NCBI GenBank assembly: GCA_002364215.1
Contig: DEXQ01000008.1
Span: 1,468 to 65,467, forward strand
Source: Aequorivita sp. UBA3180
GTDB lineage: Bacteria; Bacteroidota; Bacteroidia; Flavobacteriales; Flavobacteriaceae
DNA: 64,000 nt
Reading direction: 5' to 3'
A program made the translations under genes and the position numbers. Below, piece after piece: positions 41,063-50,148 of this stretch. The notes beneath the pieces are model-generated. The model did no database searches and was not told the DNA's origin. It saw only the letters and a list, made by a program, of their open reading frames with translations. Each line of letters opens with the position of its first letter. The stretch's first letter is position 1.

Positions 41063-41641
41063 ATGAAATCAAGATTTATTACAGCAACATTATTTTCTAT
41101 TGCCCTTATGGCTGGAACTTCATCAATTTTTGCTCAAGACAAAATGATGAAAGACGAAAAAACAGTTATGGTTGGCGGGGCAGCAATGTATCCCAGCAAA
41201 AACATTATTGAAAATGCAGTAAATTCAAAAGACCACACAACACTTGTAGCAGCCGTAAAAGCTGCAGATTTGGTGGAAACACTTCAAAGCGATGGTCCGT
41301 TTACAGTTTTTGCACCAATAAACGAGGCTTTTGAAAAACTACCAAAAGGAACTGTGGAAACTTTACTGAAAACTGAAAACAAAAAAACATTGCAAACCGT
41401 CCTAACCTATCACGTTCTTGCAGGTAGACACAGTGCTGCAGCCATAATGAAGGATATCAAAAAAGGGAATGGCAAAGCTACTTATACAACTGTGAATGGC
41501 GGAACTTTAACAGCGATGATGAAAGGCAAAAATGTTATGTTGATGGATGAAAATGGGGGAATGGCAACTGTTACTATTGCTGACGTTAACCAATCGAATG
41601 GAGTGATTCACGTAGTTGATAGTGTTGTTTTACCAAAGTAA
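41063..41641 (+). CDS. fasciclin-domain secreted protein
   Basis: Canonical exported FAS1 protein. The signal peptide is MKSRFITATLFSIALMAGTSSIFAQ. The domain (about 50-190) contains TLVAAVKAADLVETLQSDG, PFTVFAPINEAFEKLPKGTV (H1), TVLTYHVLAGRHSAAAIM and the H2 end NQSNGVIHVVDSVVLPK. All blocks are well conserved, unlike the diverged paralogue just upstream. Such proteins are often abundant stress-linked surface proteins. It has its own terminator and the AACTTAAAAC leader motif. Confidence 0.94.
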   Translation: MKSRFITATLFSIALMAGTSSIFAQDKMMKDEKTVMVGGAAMYPSKNIIENAVNSKDHTTLVAAVKAADLVETLQSDGPFTVFAPINEAFEKLPKGTVETLLKTENKKTLQTVLTYHVLAGRHSAAAIMKDIKKGNGKATYTTVNGGTLTAMMKGKNVMLMDENGGMATVTIADVNQSNGVIHVVDSVVLPK

Positions 41642-41671
41642 TTTTGACCCAATTCCCAATTAATTAAAATG

Positions 41672-41705
41672 AAAACAGCGACCTTTTAAAGTCGCTGTTT
41701 TTTTG
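41672..41705. terminator. bidirectional terminator between fasciclin and pheT
   Basis: AAAACAGCGAC (41672-41682) pairs with GTCGCTGTTTT (41691-41701) around an 8-nt loop, followed by more T residues. Confidence 0.88.
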
Positions 41706-41708
41706 TTT

Positions 41709-44135
41709 TTATCGAAGTGTTGCTCCAAATTCGTTTTCAAATTTTTGTTGGAGTTTACCCATTATTTTGTCAATCTGTTTATCGGTCAAAGTTTTTTCTT
41801 CGTCTTGAATGGTAAAGCTAAGTGCATAACTCTTTTTGCCTTCGGGAAGATTTTTGCCTTTATAAACATCAAAAAGTGTAACAGCTTTTAGGAATTTCTT
41901 TTCGGTATTAAAGGCCGCATTTTGCAGATCGCCAAAACGTACGGAATTATCAAGCAACAAAGCAAAGTCGCGTTGCGCTGCTTGGAATTTTGCGATGGGT
42001 TTCAACTTAAAATTTTTAGTTGAAATTTGTTTCAGAACCGCATCCCAGTTGAAATCTGCGAAAAATATTTCGGCATCAACATCAAGTTCTTTGGTGACTT
42101 TTTGTTTTACAATACCAAATTCAACGATTTTTTCTTTATTTCTTTTTAGGGAAATTCCTTCAGCAAAAATATCGTTATCAGTGGAATCTTCGGTAAAACC
42201 TTCAAGCCCTAAGCGTTCCATTAAAGCTGCAACAGTTCCTTTTCCGAAGAAGAAATTACTTTTTGTTTCTGGGGATACCCAATTTCCTTCCGTTTTCAAA
42301 CCTGTGATGAAAAGAGAAAGGTGTTTTGTCTCTGTTCTTCCACCCGGAAAATTGTGATAGGTCTTTCCGAACTCAAACAATTTTAAATCGCTGTTTTTTC
42401 GGTTGCTGTTATATTCTATAGCTTCCAAACCTGAAAATAACATGGACTGGCGCAACACAGAAAGATCTTGGCTCAAGGGGTTGAGCATAGTTACGTTATA
42501 GTTTTCTTTGATGGTTTCACTCAGTTCGTTGTATTTTGGTGTGGTAAGCGAATTGTTCAGCATTTCATTAAAACCAAGCCCCGTTAACTGCAAAGCTATT
42601 TTATTCTGAACATCATAATCTTCACCGGGCAAAATGGTGGAAATTGAAGCGTTCAGTTTTTGAGTAAACTTTATGTTGTTGTAACCATAAACACGAAGTA
42701 TTTCCTCAATAACATCAACATCACGGGTAACGTCGTTTCGGTAAGCGGGAATAGTCATCCCGATGCCGGTTTCGGTTACGTTATTCACTTTCATCTCAAG
42801 CGAAGTAAGGATGTCTTTAATGGTTTCCTTCGGAATTTCTTCACCAATAAGTTTATTTGCTTTTTCAAAATTCAGAAAAACTTGATGGTCTTCAATTTTC
42901 TTAGGATAAACATCTATTAAATCACTAGTTATTTGTCCTCCGGCTACTTTAATAATTAAAATGGCTGCGTAACGAAGCGCGTAATCAGTAATGTTTGGAT
43001 CAATGCCTCTTTCAAAACGGAAGGAAGCATCTGTGCTCAAACTGTGGCGTTTTGCAGTTTTGCGAATGCTTACAGGATTAAAGTATGCGCTTTCCAAGAA
43101 AATACTTGTTGTGCTTTCTGTGACGCCACTATTAATTCCTCCGAAAACTCCTGCGATGCACATGGGTTTTTCAGCATCACAAATCATTAAGTCTTCTTTG
43201 TGCAGTTCGCGTTCTATGCCATCGAGGGTTGTAAATTTTGTTCCTGGGGGAAGTGTTTTCACATTCACAATATTCCCAGCAATTTTTGAAGCATCAAAGG
43301 CATGCAATGGTTGGCCAAGTTCGTGAAGCACATAGTTGGTAACATCCACAATATTATTTATAGGTGATAGCCCAATGGATTTCAATCTATTTTGAAGCCA
43401 AGCAGGTGAAGTTCCAACCTTGAGATTGCTTATTGTAATCCCACAATAACGTGGCGCCAAAGCATTGTCTTTTACATTTACGTCAATCTTTAGCGTGCGA
43501 TTATCAATTCTGAAACTGCTGGTTGATGGTGTATTTAGTTTTGTAGAAATACCTTGATGGAGCAGTCCAGCTTTTAAATCGCGCGCAACGCCCCAATGGC
43601 TCATGGCATCGGCACGGTTTGGGGTCAGGCCAATTTCAAAAACTTTGTCGTTTTCAACCTCCAAAACTTTAGCTAAAGGGGTTCCGGGCTTTAATTTAGC
43701 ATCCAAAACCATGATTCCGTCGTGCGATTTTCCGAGGCCGAGTTCGTCTTCGGCGCAGATCATTCCTTCGCTAACTTCGCCGCGTATTTTGCCTTTGTTT
43801 ATCTGCCAAGGCTTTTCCTCAGCATCGTAAAGTGTGGTGCCAACGGTAGCAACGGGTACTTTTTGACCTACCGCAACATTGGGTGCCCCACAAACTATTT
43901 GTATGGGTTCGCCCGTGCCAACGTCAACTTTGGTCACTTTTAGTCGGTCAGCGTTTGTGTGTTGGGTGCATTCTAAAACGTGGCCTACCACAACGCCTTC
44001 CAATCCTCCTTTTACGGAAGAGAAATCTTCTATTCCTTCTACTTCAAGTCCGAGATCGGTCAATAATTCGCCAGTTTTTTCGGCGTCCCAAGGGAGGTTG
44101 ATGAATTGTTTTAGCCAGTTGTATGAAATTGTCAT
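41709..44135 (-). CDS. pheT: phenylalanine--tRNA ligase beta subunit
   Basis: Beta chain of the heterotetrameric PheRS that loads tRNA-Phe. Residues 1-150 hold the tRNA-binding (EMAP/OB) domain: GVVVGHVLECTQHTNADRLKVT and QIVCGAPNVAVGQKVPVATV. The B3/B4 editing region (about 215-390) has DVTNYVLHELGQPLHAFD, and ESAYFNPVSIRKTAKRHSLSTDASFRFERG is also typical. B5 and the catalytic-like core follow, and the anticodon-binding (FDX-ACB) domain closes the chain (AQRDFALLLDNSVRFGDL). The length of 808 residues is normal. The alpha-subunit gene pheS is not adjacent. Confidence 0.97.
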   Translation of the reverse strand: MTISYNWLKQFINLPWDAEKTGELLTDLGLEVEGIEDFSSVKGGLEGVVVGHVLECTQHTNADRLKVTKVDVGTGEPIQIVCGAPNVAVGQKVPVATVGTTLYDAEEKPWQINKGKIRGEVSEGMICAEDELGLGKSHDGIMVLDAKLKPGTPLAKVLEVENDKVFEIGLTPNRADAMSHWGVARDLKAGLLHQGISTKLNTPSTSSFRIDNRTLKIDVNVKDNALAPRYCGITISNLKVGTSPAWLQNRLKSIGLSPINNIVDVTNYVLHELGQPLHAFDASKIAGNIVNVKTLPPGTKFTTLDGIERELHKEDLMICDAEKPMCIAGVFGGINSGVTESTTSIFLESAYFNPVSIRKTAKRHSLSTDASFRFERGIDPNITDYALRYAAILIIKVAGGQITSDLIDVYPKKIEDHQVFLNFEKANKLIGEEIPKETIKDILTSLEMKVNNVTETGIGMTIPAYRNDVTRDVDVIEEILRVYGYNNIKFTQKLNASISTILPGEDYDVQNKIALQLTGLGFNEMLNNSLTTPKYNELSETIKENYNVTMLNPLSQDLSVLRQSMLFSGLEAIEYNSNRKNSDLKLFEFGKTYHNFPGGRTETKHLSLFITGLKTEGNWVSPETKSNFFFGKGTVAALMERLGLEGFTEDSTDNDIFAEGISLKRNKEKIVEFGIVKQKVTKELDVDAEIFFADFNWDAVLKQISTKNFKLKPIAKFQAAQRDFALLLDNSVRFGDLQNAAFNTEKKFLKAVTLFDVYKGKNLPEGKKSYALSFTIQDEEKTLTDKQIDKIMGKLQQKFENEFGATLR

Positions 44136-44158
44136 AGGTGTAAATTCTTAACAGAGGG

Positions 44159-44166
44159 CAAAGATA
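44159..44166 (-). promoter_or_regulatory. -7 box TATCTTTG of pheT
   Basis: On the minus strand TATCTTTG occupies 44166-44159, 23 nt before the ATG at 44135. No TTG is placed at the -33 distance. The upstream DNA repeats AGATTTACGATTTT. Confidence 0.5.
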
Positions 44167-44210
44167 GTATTTACGATTTTAGATTTACGATTTTGGATTT
44201 GAGAATTTTT

Positions 44211-44287
44211 GATGGATGATGGATGCTGGGTGCTTGGTGCTGGGTGACGGGTGACGGATGCTGGGTGCTGGGTGCTGGGTGCGGAGT
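44211..44287. repeat. eleven tandem heptamers (consensus GCTGGGT/GATGGAT)
   Basis: Eleven consecutive 7-nt units run without a gap: two GATGGAT, then GCTGGGT, GCTTGGT, GCTGGGT, GACGGGT, GACGGAT, three GCTGGGT and GCGGAGT. The tract is G-rich on the plus strand and lies between pheT and the MFS gene, upstream of the pheT promoter. Confidence 0.9.
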
Positions 44288-44347
44288 GTTGTATGAGGGA
44301 TGGCTTTGAAAATTTAATTAGCGGTTTTTCGGGAGTGTAGGAAATTT

Positions 44348-45520
44348 TTAGTTAGTTGTTGCAGAAAAATTTCCGACAAAATACAGGATAACCAAAACCG
44401 TAGCGATAGCTGTAACGATGAAGGTTACGCTTGCCCCAAAATAAAACCATAGTAGTCCAGCCATTACGCTTGCTGCCATCGCGATGATGCTTTGAAAGGC
44501 GGTGTAAGTGCCCACGGCGGTGGCAGTGTTTTCGTCTTTGGAAATGTTCGTGATCCACGCCTTGGAAATACCTTCGGTTGCTGCGGCATAAATTCCGTAG
44601 CCGAAGAAGAGAGCGATTATTGCGTATAAATTTGTAGTTAAACCCATTCCGAAGTAAACTAAGCTGAATATGATTAATCCAAAAATGAACATTTTTTTCA
44701 AACCAATTTTATCTGCAAAACTTCCCAAGGGGTATGCGGTGAGAGCATAAATTAAATTGTAAAAAATATAAATTCCGATCACCCAGGCGTCGTCCAGTCC
44801 TGCTTCTTTCGCTTTTAATAACAAAAAAACATCGCTGCTGTTGAAGAGGGCGAAAAACAATAAACCCAGCACTACTTTTCTATATTCCGAAGGGCTTTGT
44901 TTCCAATAATTGATGAAAGAGAAGAAACCGATTTTTTTCTTTTTGGAAATGATTTCAACTTTTTTGTCTTTTAGAAGAAAAGAAGCGATAACCGCCAATA
45001 CGCCGGGAATAAAGGCGATGTAAAAGAGGTTGATATAATCTTCGGGATAAACATAGAGATAGATTAGTGCGAGAGCTGGACCGAGAACGGCGCCGAAAGT
45101 GTCCATGGAACGGTGGAAGCCGAAAACCTTTCCTTTGTTTGCTTTGGTGGTTTCTGCGGAAAGCATGGCATCACGGGCACCGGTGCGGATTCCTTTTCCC
45201 AATCTATCTGTGGTCCTTGCGAAGAAAATCCACAGCGGATATACAAAAAACGCCATCATCGGTTTTGAAATGGCGCTCAGCGAGTAACCGAGCTGCACGA
45301 AAGGCGCGCGTTTTGCTTTGCTGTCTGATAGTTGCCCAAAATAGCCTTTGCTCAATCCCGCCACGGCTTCTACCAAACCTTCCAAAACACCAATCAATAA
45401 AATTGAAAACCCAATACTTTTTAAATAGATAGGCATTATTGGATAGAGCATTTCGCTGGCCATATCCGTAAACAGACTGACGAGAGAGAGGATCCATACG
45501 GTGCGGGTGATGGGTTTCAA
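44348..45520 (-). CDS. MFS transporter
   Basis: Twelve-helix major facilitator of the inner membrane, 390 residues; the substrate is unknown. The N-terminal LFTDMASEMLYPIMPIYLKSIGFS has the acidic residue in helix 1 seen in drug/metabolite exporters. The loop between helices 2 and 3 reads GYFGQLSDSKAKRAPF, the MFS signature with Gly-x-x-x-Asp and basic residues. RLGKGIRTGARDAMLS is a second family block, and a third follows in DKIGLKKMFIFG. It is a single gene upstream of pheT, separated by the heptamer array. Confidence 0.88.
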   Translation of the reverse strand: MKPITRTVWILSLVSLFTDMASEMLYPIMPIYLKSIGFSILLIGVLEGLVEAVAGLSKGYFGQLSDSKAKRAPFVQLGYSLSAISKPMMAFFVYPLWIFFARTTDRLGKGIRTGARDAMLSAETTKANKGKVFGFHRSMDTFGAVLGPALALIYLYVYPEDYINLFYIAFIPGVLAVIASFLLKDKKVEIISKKKKIGFFSFINYWKQSPSEYRKVVLGLLFFALFNSSDVFLLLKAKEAGLDDAWVIGIYIFYNLIYALTAYPLGSFADKIGLKKMFIFGLIIFSLVYFGMGLTTNLYAIIALFFGYGIYAAATEGISKAWITNISKDENTATAVGTYTAFQSIIAMAASVMAGLLWFYFGASVTFIVTAIATVLVILYFVGNFSATTN

Positions 45521-45555
45521 GGGCTTGAATAAATTACCTTGAAAGATACTTCAAT

Positions 45556-45783
45556 TTATTTTTTTATCACTTTTTTAGTTTCAGTTTGTCCGTTTTCGTC
45601 CTTAATTTTCACGAAATATATGCCTTTGCTTAAAGTTGAAATATCAATTTGATTCTTTTCCTTGAAAGTGAAAAGGAGTTGTCCGATGTTGTTATAAATA
45701 GTTATTTCAGATACTGTTGAACTACTATTTATTGAAAGTACTCCGTTTGTTGGGTTTGGGTAGATGCTGAAAAGGATGTTGTG
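45556..45783 (-). pseudogene. T9SS type A sorting domain, out of frame with the FG-GAP protein
   Basis: In a different minus-strand frame from the gene upstream, the codons from 45783 to the stop at 45556-45558 encode 75 residues with all sorting-domain hallmarks: FSIYPNPTNGVLSI, ITIYNNIGQLL, LSKGIYFVKI and a basic end KKVIKK. The FG-GAP frame continues past 45783 for 17 codons of unrelated sequence and stops at 45729. One inserted base in the AAAA run at 45784-45787, or two deleted, would join the frames. The domain has no start of its own. Confidence 0.85.
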
Positions 45784-47990
45784 TTTTCCTCGATGCCGAG
45801 TGGGCCGCGGTTTTCGAACCAGATTATTTCGTCTAAGGAATATGACGATGCTAGTACGTCCATTTTCCCGTCGCCGTTAAAATCATCTGCAAATACACAA
45901 GTTGTATTGTCAACTTGGGAGGAGACTATTTGTTCTGAACCAAAATTCCCACTACCAAGATTTTCATGCCAAAAGACCGTATTGCTAGAAAAAGAAGCTG
46001 TAAGTACATCCATATCTCCATCTGCATCTAAATCTTTAGCATAGACTTCAAAGGCGCCCTCTGTATTATTATTTATAGCTCTCAATGGGCCAAATGTACC
46101 CTGATTATCTAAATTTTCAAACCAAATTGCGGAATGGTCGCCGAATGAGGAAGCAAGGACGTCCTGATCGCCGTCATTATCCATATCTTTTATATCCACG
46201 GATAATGAACCACTTATTTCTGTTGAAATTGTTTGTTGTGCTCCAAAGTTACCTCCCCCGTTATTTTTATGCCAAAATAGGACATCATTACACCAGTCTG
46301 CTGCAACTAAATCTAAAAGTCCATCACTGTCAATATCTGCAGCTCTAACAGATTCTATACACATACCTGTATTATTAATTAATTGGGTTGGGCCAAAATT
46401 TCCTTGGCCATTCGTGTTTTCATACCATAACAACCCAAAATCTCCACCAGAAACAATATCAATATCTCCATCATTATCTACATCCATAGGATAGGTTACG
46501 TAAGGAGATGAAATAAGCGGACTAAAAATATGAGCTGTGAAAGAGGTGCCCTGCCCATCCATATTTTCAAACCACGCTACTGTGTTATTATAATATGATT
46601 GAGAAACTACATCCATGTCTCCATCGCCATCAATGTCTGCCGCGTCAATAGAGATTGGATAATTCAATTGTAAAGAAATGGTTTTTGGTGAAGAAAAGTT
46701 TCCTATACCATCCATATTTTCTAACCAAGATATTTTGTCATCACCACTGGATGCACAAATTACATCCTTATCGCCATCACCATCCATATCAATAGACATA
46801 ACTGTATATGGTCTGTTGGTACCGTTAATTTCCACCACAACATTTTGAGTACCAAAATTTCCTTGTCCATCAGTATTTATGTAATATGCTATTTTGTCAT
46901 CTGTAGCAGAGGCGGAAATTAAATCTAAATCGCCATCGCTATCCAAATCTGCCAAGTTGATTTCCCTAAGATATTCTGTTTGGTTTGTTATTTGTTGTTT
47001 TGGTCCGAAATTACCAAGGCCATCCAGATTTTTGTACCAATAAATTATTCCTTGGGCATCGGATCCTGATATTACGTCTAAATAGCCATCATTATCCACA
47101 TCTGCAGAAGTGACCAAAAATTGACCTTGTACATCAGCACTTACAAAACGCTGTGGACCAAAATTGCCCTGTCCGTTTAAATTTTCATACCAAACTAATT
47201 TTTGGTCGAATAATAGGGAAGTGGCAAGAACGTCTTTATCTCCATCGCCATCAATATCTGCCGCCGAAACCCCTCTTGGACGTTGCACATTTGTTGAGAT
47301 AACTTGTATTGGGCCAAAATCTCCTTGACCATTGATATTCTTGAACCAAGAAACATTATCATTTGTATAGTCTGAGACCAAAATATCCATATCGCCATCG
47401 CTATCAAGATCTTCCACATAAATATTATTATAGCTAGCTGAATTGTTTGCGATAATGTGCTCAACAGAAAAAGTACCTTGCCCATCCATATTTTCAAACC
47501 ATGCAATTGAATTGGTTGAGCTAGAATTTGCAGTTATATCCAAATCGCCGTCGCCGTCCATATCTGCAGCTTGAATTTCTCTGGCATGTGTTTCTGGGGC
47601 GCTAACAGTTTGCGGAGTTCCAAAATTTCCTTGACCGTCTACGTTTTCATACCAAAAGATACCATAATAGGTAGCATTAACTAAATCTATATCACTGTCA
47701 TTATCAATATCTATAGCAATTACTTGGTTGGTTCTAATTGCGTTTTCTGTAATTATTTGTTGTGCTCCGAAACTTCCATTTGTATTTTTATACCAGGCTA
47801 ATTTAGAGTCGTTTATGGAAGAAGATATTATATCCATATCACCATCACCATCAAGATCTGCAGCATATACCGATGTTGGATTATTAGTTCCGCCGGTGTC
47901 ATCGACAGTAATATGCGCTTCAAAATCTATTTGGGCATTAATTGAAAAGGAAAAAAGTATGGTTGAAAATAATAGTAGTCTTGTATTCAT
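45729..47990 (-). CDS. secreted FG-GAP/VCBS beta-propeller protein with frameshifted C-terminus
   Basis: Extracellular calcium-binding repeat protein. The signal peptide is MNTRLLLFSTILFSFSINAQ. Fourteen repeats of about 48 residues each carry a DxDxDGDxD loop (for example DLDGDGDMDI, DIDNDSDIDL, DFNGDGKMDV) between W/F-rich strands; two seven-bladed propellers are plausible. The normal end would be a T9SS sorting domain, but this frame runs into SFSASTQTQQTEYFQ and stops, while the sorting domain sits in the next frame downstream (45556-45783). Without it the protein would be exported to the periplasm but not through T9SS. Sequencing error, decay or a switch are all possible. Confidence 0.88.
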   Translation of the reverse strand: MNTRLLLFSTILFSFSINAQIDFEAHITVDDTGGTNNPTSVYAADLDGDGDMDIISSSINDSKLAWYKNTNGSFGAQQIITENAIRTNQVIAIDIDNDSDIDLVNATYYGIFWYENVDGQGNFGTPQTVSAPETHAREIQAADMDGDGDLDITANSSSTNSIAWFENMDGQGTFSVEHIIANNSASYNNIYVEDLDSDGDMDILVSDYTNDNVSWFKNINGQGDFGPIQVISTNVQRPRGVSAADIDGDGDKDVLATSLLFDQKLVWYENLNGQGNFGPQRFVSADVQGQFLVTSADVDNDGYLDVISGSDAQGIIYWYKNLDGLGNFGPKQQITNQTEYLREINLADLDSDGDLDLISASATDDKIAYYINTDGQGNFGTQNVVVEINGTNRPYTVMSIDMDGDGDKDVICASSGDDKISWLENMDGIGNFSSPKTISLQLNYPISIDAADIDGDGDMDVVSQSYYNNTVAWFENMDGQGTSFTAHIFSPLISSPYVTYPMDVDNDGDIDIVSGGDFGLLWYENTNGQGNFGPTQLINNTGMCIESVRAADIDSDGLLDLVAADWCNDVLFWHKNNGGGNFGAQQTISTEISGSLSVDIKDMDNDGDQDVLASSFGDHSAIWFENLDNQGTFGPLRAINNNTEGAFEVYAKDLDADGDMDVLTASFSSNTVFWHENLGSGNFGSEQIVSSQVDNTTCVFADDFNGDGKMDVLASSYSLDEIIWFENRGPLGIEENTTSFSASTQTQQTEYFQ

Positions 47991-48050
47991 TTGAAATTTT
48001 TAAGAGGTCGCAAAGTAGCTTTTTCCTACATTATATTCAAATGATAAAAA

Positions 48051-49283
48051 TTATTTCTTCAAATTTCGGAACCTTTGCAATAGCGTAGGATGTGAATAAT
48101 GCGCAAACACATAAAGCGGATGCGGTGTAAGGTTGCTCAGGCTATTTTTAGAAAGCTTTTTTAAACCTGAAATCAGCGGCAATGCCGCAAAAGTATTCTT
48201 TGCGTAATTATCTGCTTGGTATTCAAACCTTCGGCTTAAATAATTCATCAATAAGCCTGTAATGCCCGAAATTGGGCTATAAAGCACCCCGAACGCTACC
48301 AAGCCTATGTGGAAGGAAGGTTGCGAAACATTTAATGCTTCGGAAAGCAGCGGATTTCCTATAAAAAGCGATAACAGCCAAAGCGTAAAACCTGTGGTAA
48401 CGACAGCTGTGAAAAGGTTGATGATAATATGGTTCCGTTTGTAATGGCCTACCTCGTGGGCAAGGACGGCCACTATTTCTTCTTCGTTTAAATCTTTTAT
48501 TAGAGTATCATACAACGTGACGCGCTTTTCACTGCCAAAACCAGAGAAATACGCGTTTGCCTTTGTACTGCGCTTGCTGCCGTCTATCACGAAGATTTTA
48601 TCGAGCGCGAAACCTACTTTTAAGGCATAGGTTTCTATTTGGGCACGAAGACTTCCTTCTTCCAAAGGGGTTTGTTTGTTGAAAAGTGGAACGATAAAAC
48701 GCGTGTAAAAAAGATTCATTAAAACTGTAAAAACAGTAATGACGCCCCAAGCGTAAAGCCAAAAGTTTTTACCCGTGCTTTGGTAAAACCAAATAATTGC
48801 ACTTAGAAGAATTCCCCCAATAACGGCCCCCATTGCCCAACCTTTCAGTTTGTCAAGGAAAAAAGTTTTACGTGTGGTTTTATTAAAACCGTATTTCTCT
48901 TCAATAGTAAAAGTGCTGTAATAGCTGAAGGGCGTACTGAGGATATCGCTGGCAATCATAATAATTCCGAAGAAAACCAAGGCGATGATAATTTCATTGT
49001 TTGAAACGGAACGGGCTACACTGTCTACAAATGCAAAACCGTCTAAAAAGAAGAAGAGGAGGGTAGCAATGAGGGAAACGGCGGCTGTGATTATTCCGAA
49101 TTTGTAACGTTCCTTTTTGTAGCGTTGCGATTTCTTGTATTCTTCCTCATCAAAAACATCCTGCAGTTCTGCGGGAAGTGGGTCGTTGAAGTGTTTTGCA
49201 TTGAGGAAATCTAATATTTGGTCAATAACAAAGCTGATGACTAGGATTGCTATTATTATGTAAAAAAGTGTTTCTGGTTTCAA
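48051..49283 (-). CDS. M48 family (Ste24-like) membrane metallopeptidase
   Basis: Integral membrane zinc peptidase of the CAAX-protease/Ste24 group, probably involved in membrane-protein quality control. Several hydrophobic helices fill residues 1-200, and the substrate-side FTIEEKYGFNKTTRKTF is typical of Ste24. The zinc motif HEVGHYKRNH lies near residue 280, in the block EEIVAVLAHEVGHYKRNH, with the third ligand region in RRFEYQADNYA. DGSKRSTKANAYFSGFG is also conserved. The length of 410 residues is usual. It is a single gene behind the SpoU gene in the same direction. Confidence 0.94.
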   Translation of the reverse strand: MKPETLFYIIIAILVISFVIDQILDFLNAKHFNDPLPAELQDVFDEEEYKKSQRYKKERYKFGIITAAVSLIATLLFFFLDGFAFVDSVARSVSNNEIIIALVFFGIIMIASDILSTPFSYYSTFTIEEKYGFNKTTRKTFFLDKLKGWAMGAVIGGILLSAIIWFYQSTGKNFWLYAWGVITVFTVLMNLFYTRFIVPLFNKQTPLEEGSLRAQIETYALKVGFALDKIFVIDGSKRSTKANAYFSGFGSEKRVTLYDTLIKDLNEEEIVAVLAHEVGHYKRNHIIINLFTAVVTTGFTLWLLSLFIGNPLLSEALNVSQPSFHIGLVAFGVLYSPISGITGLLMNYLSRRFEYQADNYAKNTFAALPLISGLKKLSKNSLSNLTPHPLYVFAHYSHPTLLQRFRNLKK

Positions 49284-49330
49284 GTTTCAGGTTTCAAATT
49301 ACTACTCCAAACTGCGACTGCGACTGAATA

Positions 49331-50134
49331 TTAAAATCCACGCTGACGCTTTGCCTCAAATATAAGGATTCCCGCGGCTACGGAAACGTTCATGCTGTCT
49401 ATTTCGCCTTGCATCGGGATAATGATGTTTTGGGTGCTGTTTTGTAGCCATTCCTCGGAAAGTCCCGTGGCTTCAGTGCCTACAACTATTGCGGTTGGTT
49501 TTTTAAAATCTAGAGTGTCGTAATTTACAGACGCCTGCAAAGCAGCACAATAAATGTTGATTTTGGATTCCTTTAAAAACGATATGATTTCTGAAGTGCT
49601 TCCAGTGGCAATCCTGTTTGTAAACAAACAACCCACGCTGCTGCGGATGATGTTGGGGTTGAACATATCGGTCTTCGGGTTGGCAATGATTACACAATCT
49701 ACATTTGCGGCGTCCGCGGTTCGGAGTATCGCACCTATGTTGCCTGGTTTTTCGGGGGCTTCAGCTACTAAAATTAAAGGGTTTTTGGTTGCAAGTTGAA
49801 GATCGGCAAGTTCTAAGGTTTTGGAATATGCTATAGCCAAAACGCCCTCGGTGGAACTTCTGTAGGCTAGCTTTTCATATACTTCAGAAGAAATCTCAAT
49901 AAACTCAGTTTCGTTATCGCCAGTTTCTTTCAGAATATAAATTTCTTCTTCGGAAACTATTTCGGAACAAAAAAGTACCGTTTTCAAAAGATAGCCGCCT
50001 TTTATTGCCAATGAAATTTCGCGCAGTCCTTCAATTACAAAAAGTTGTGTTTTGCGGCGTTCGCGCGACTTCTCTTGCAATAAAACAATCTGTTTTATCA
50101 GCGGGTTTTGAAAGCTTGTAATGTTTTTGTGCAT
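49331..50134 (-). CDS. TrmH/SpoU family RNA 2'-O-methyltransferase
   Basis: SAM-dependent ribose methyltransferase acting on rRNA or tRNA; the exact site is unknown. The N-terminal substrate-binding domain (SFQNPLIKQIVLLQEKSRERR, KTQLFVIEGLREI) precedes the SPOUT knot fold. The knot motifs are LVAEAPEKPGNIGAILRTAD, NIIRSSVGCLF and IIIPMQGEIDSMNVSVAAGI. The length of 267 residues is typical. A perfect -7 box ends 4 nt before the ATG, predicting a leaderless message. In many flavobacteria this gene neighbours porT; here an unrelated barrel protein is next to it. Confidence 0.95.
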   Translation of the reverse strand: MHKNITSFQNPLIKQIVLLQEKSRERRKTQLFVIEGLREISLAIKGGYLLKTVLFCSEIVSEEEIYILKETGDNETEFIEISSEVYEKLAYRSSTEGVLAIAYSKTLELADLQLATKNPLILVAEAPEKPGNIGAILRTADAANVDCVIIANPKTDMFNPNIIRSSVGCLFTNRIATGSTSEIISFLKESKINIYCAALQASVNYDTLDFKKPTAIVVGTEATGLSEEWLQNSTQNIIIPMQGEIDSMNVSVAAGILIFEAKRQRGF

Positions 50135-50138
50135 GCGG

Positions 50139-50146
50139 CAAAGATA
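50139..50146 (-). promoter_or_regulatory. -7 box TATCTTTG, 4 nt before the SpoU gene ATG
   Basis: On the minus strand TATCTTTG runs 50146-50139 and CCGC separates it from the ATG whose first base is 50134. It overlaps the end of the barrel-protein gene (stop at 50149). Confidence 0.5.
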
Positions 50147-50148
50147 CG

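Noticed and set aside
44205..44305. CRISPR array in the heptamer tract
   Set aside because: Units are 7 bp, contiguous and without spacers; no cas gene is near.
45064..45497. open frames on both strands inside the MFS gene
   Set aside because: They are shadows of the transporter frame with biased composition and no family features.
45784..45790. programmed -1 frameshift site in the FG-GAP gene
   Set aside because: The heptamer does not follow the X XXY YYZ pattern and no downstream pseudoknot was recognised, so programmed shifting is less likely than mutation or error.
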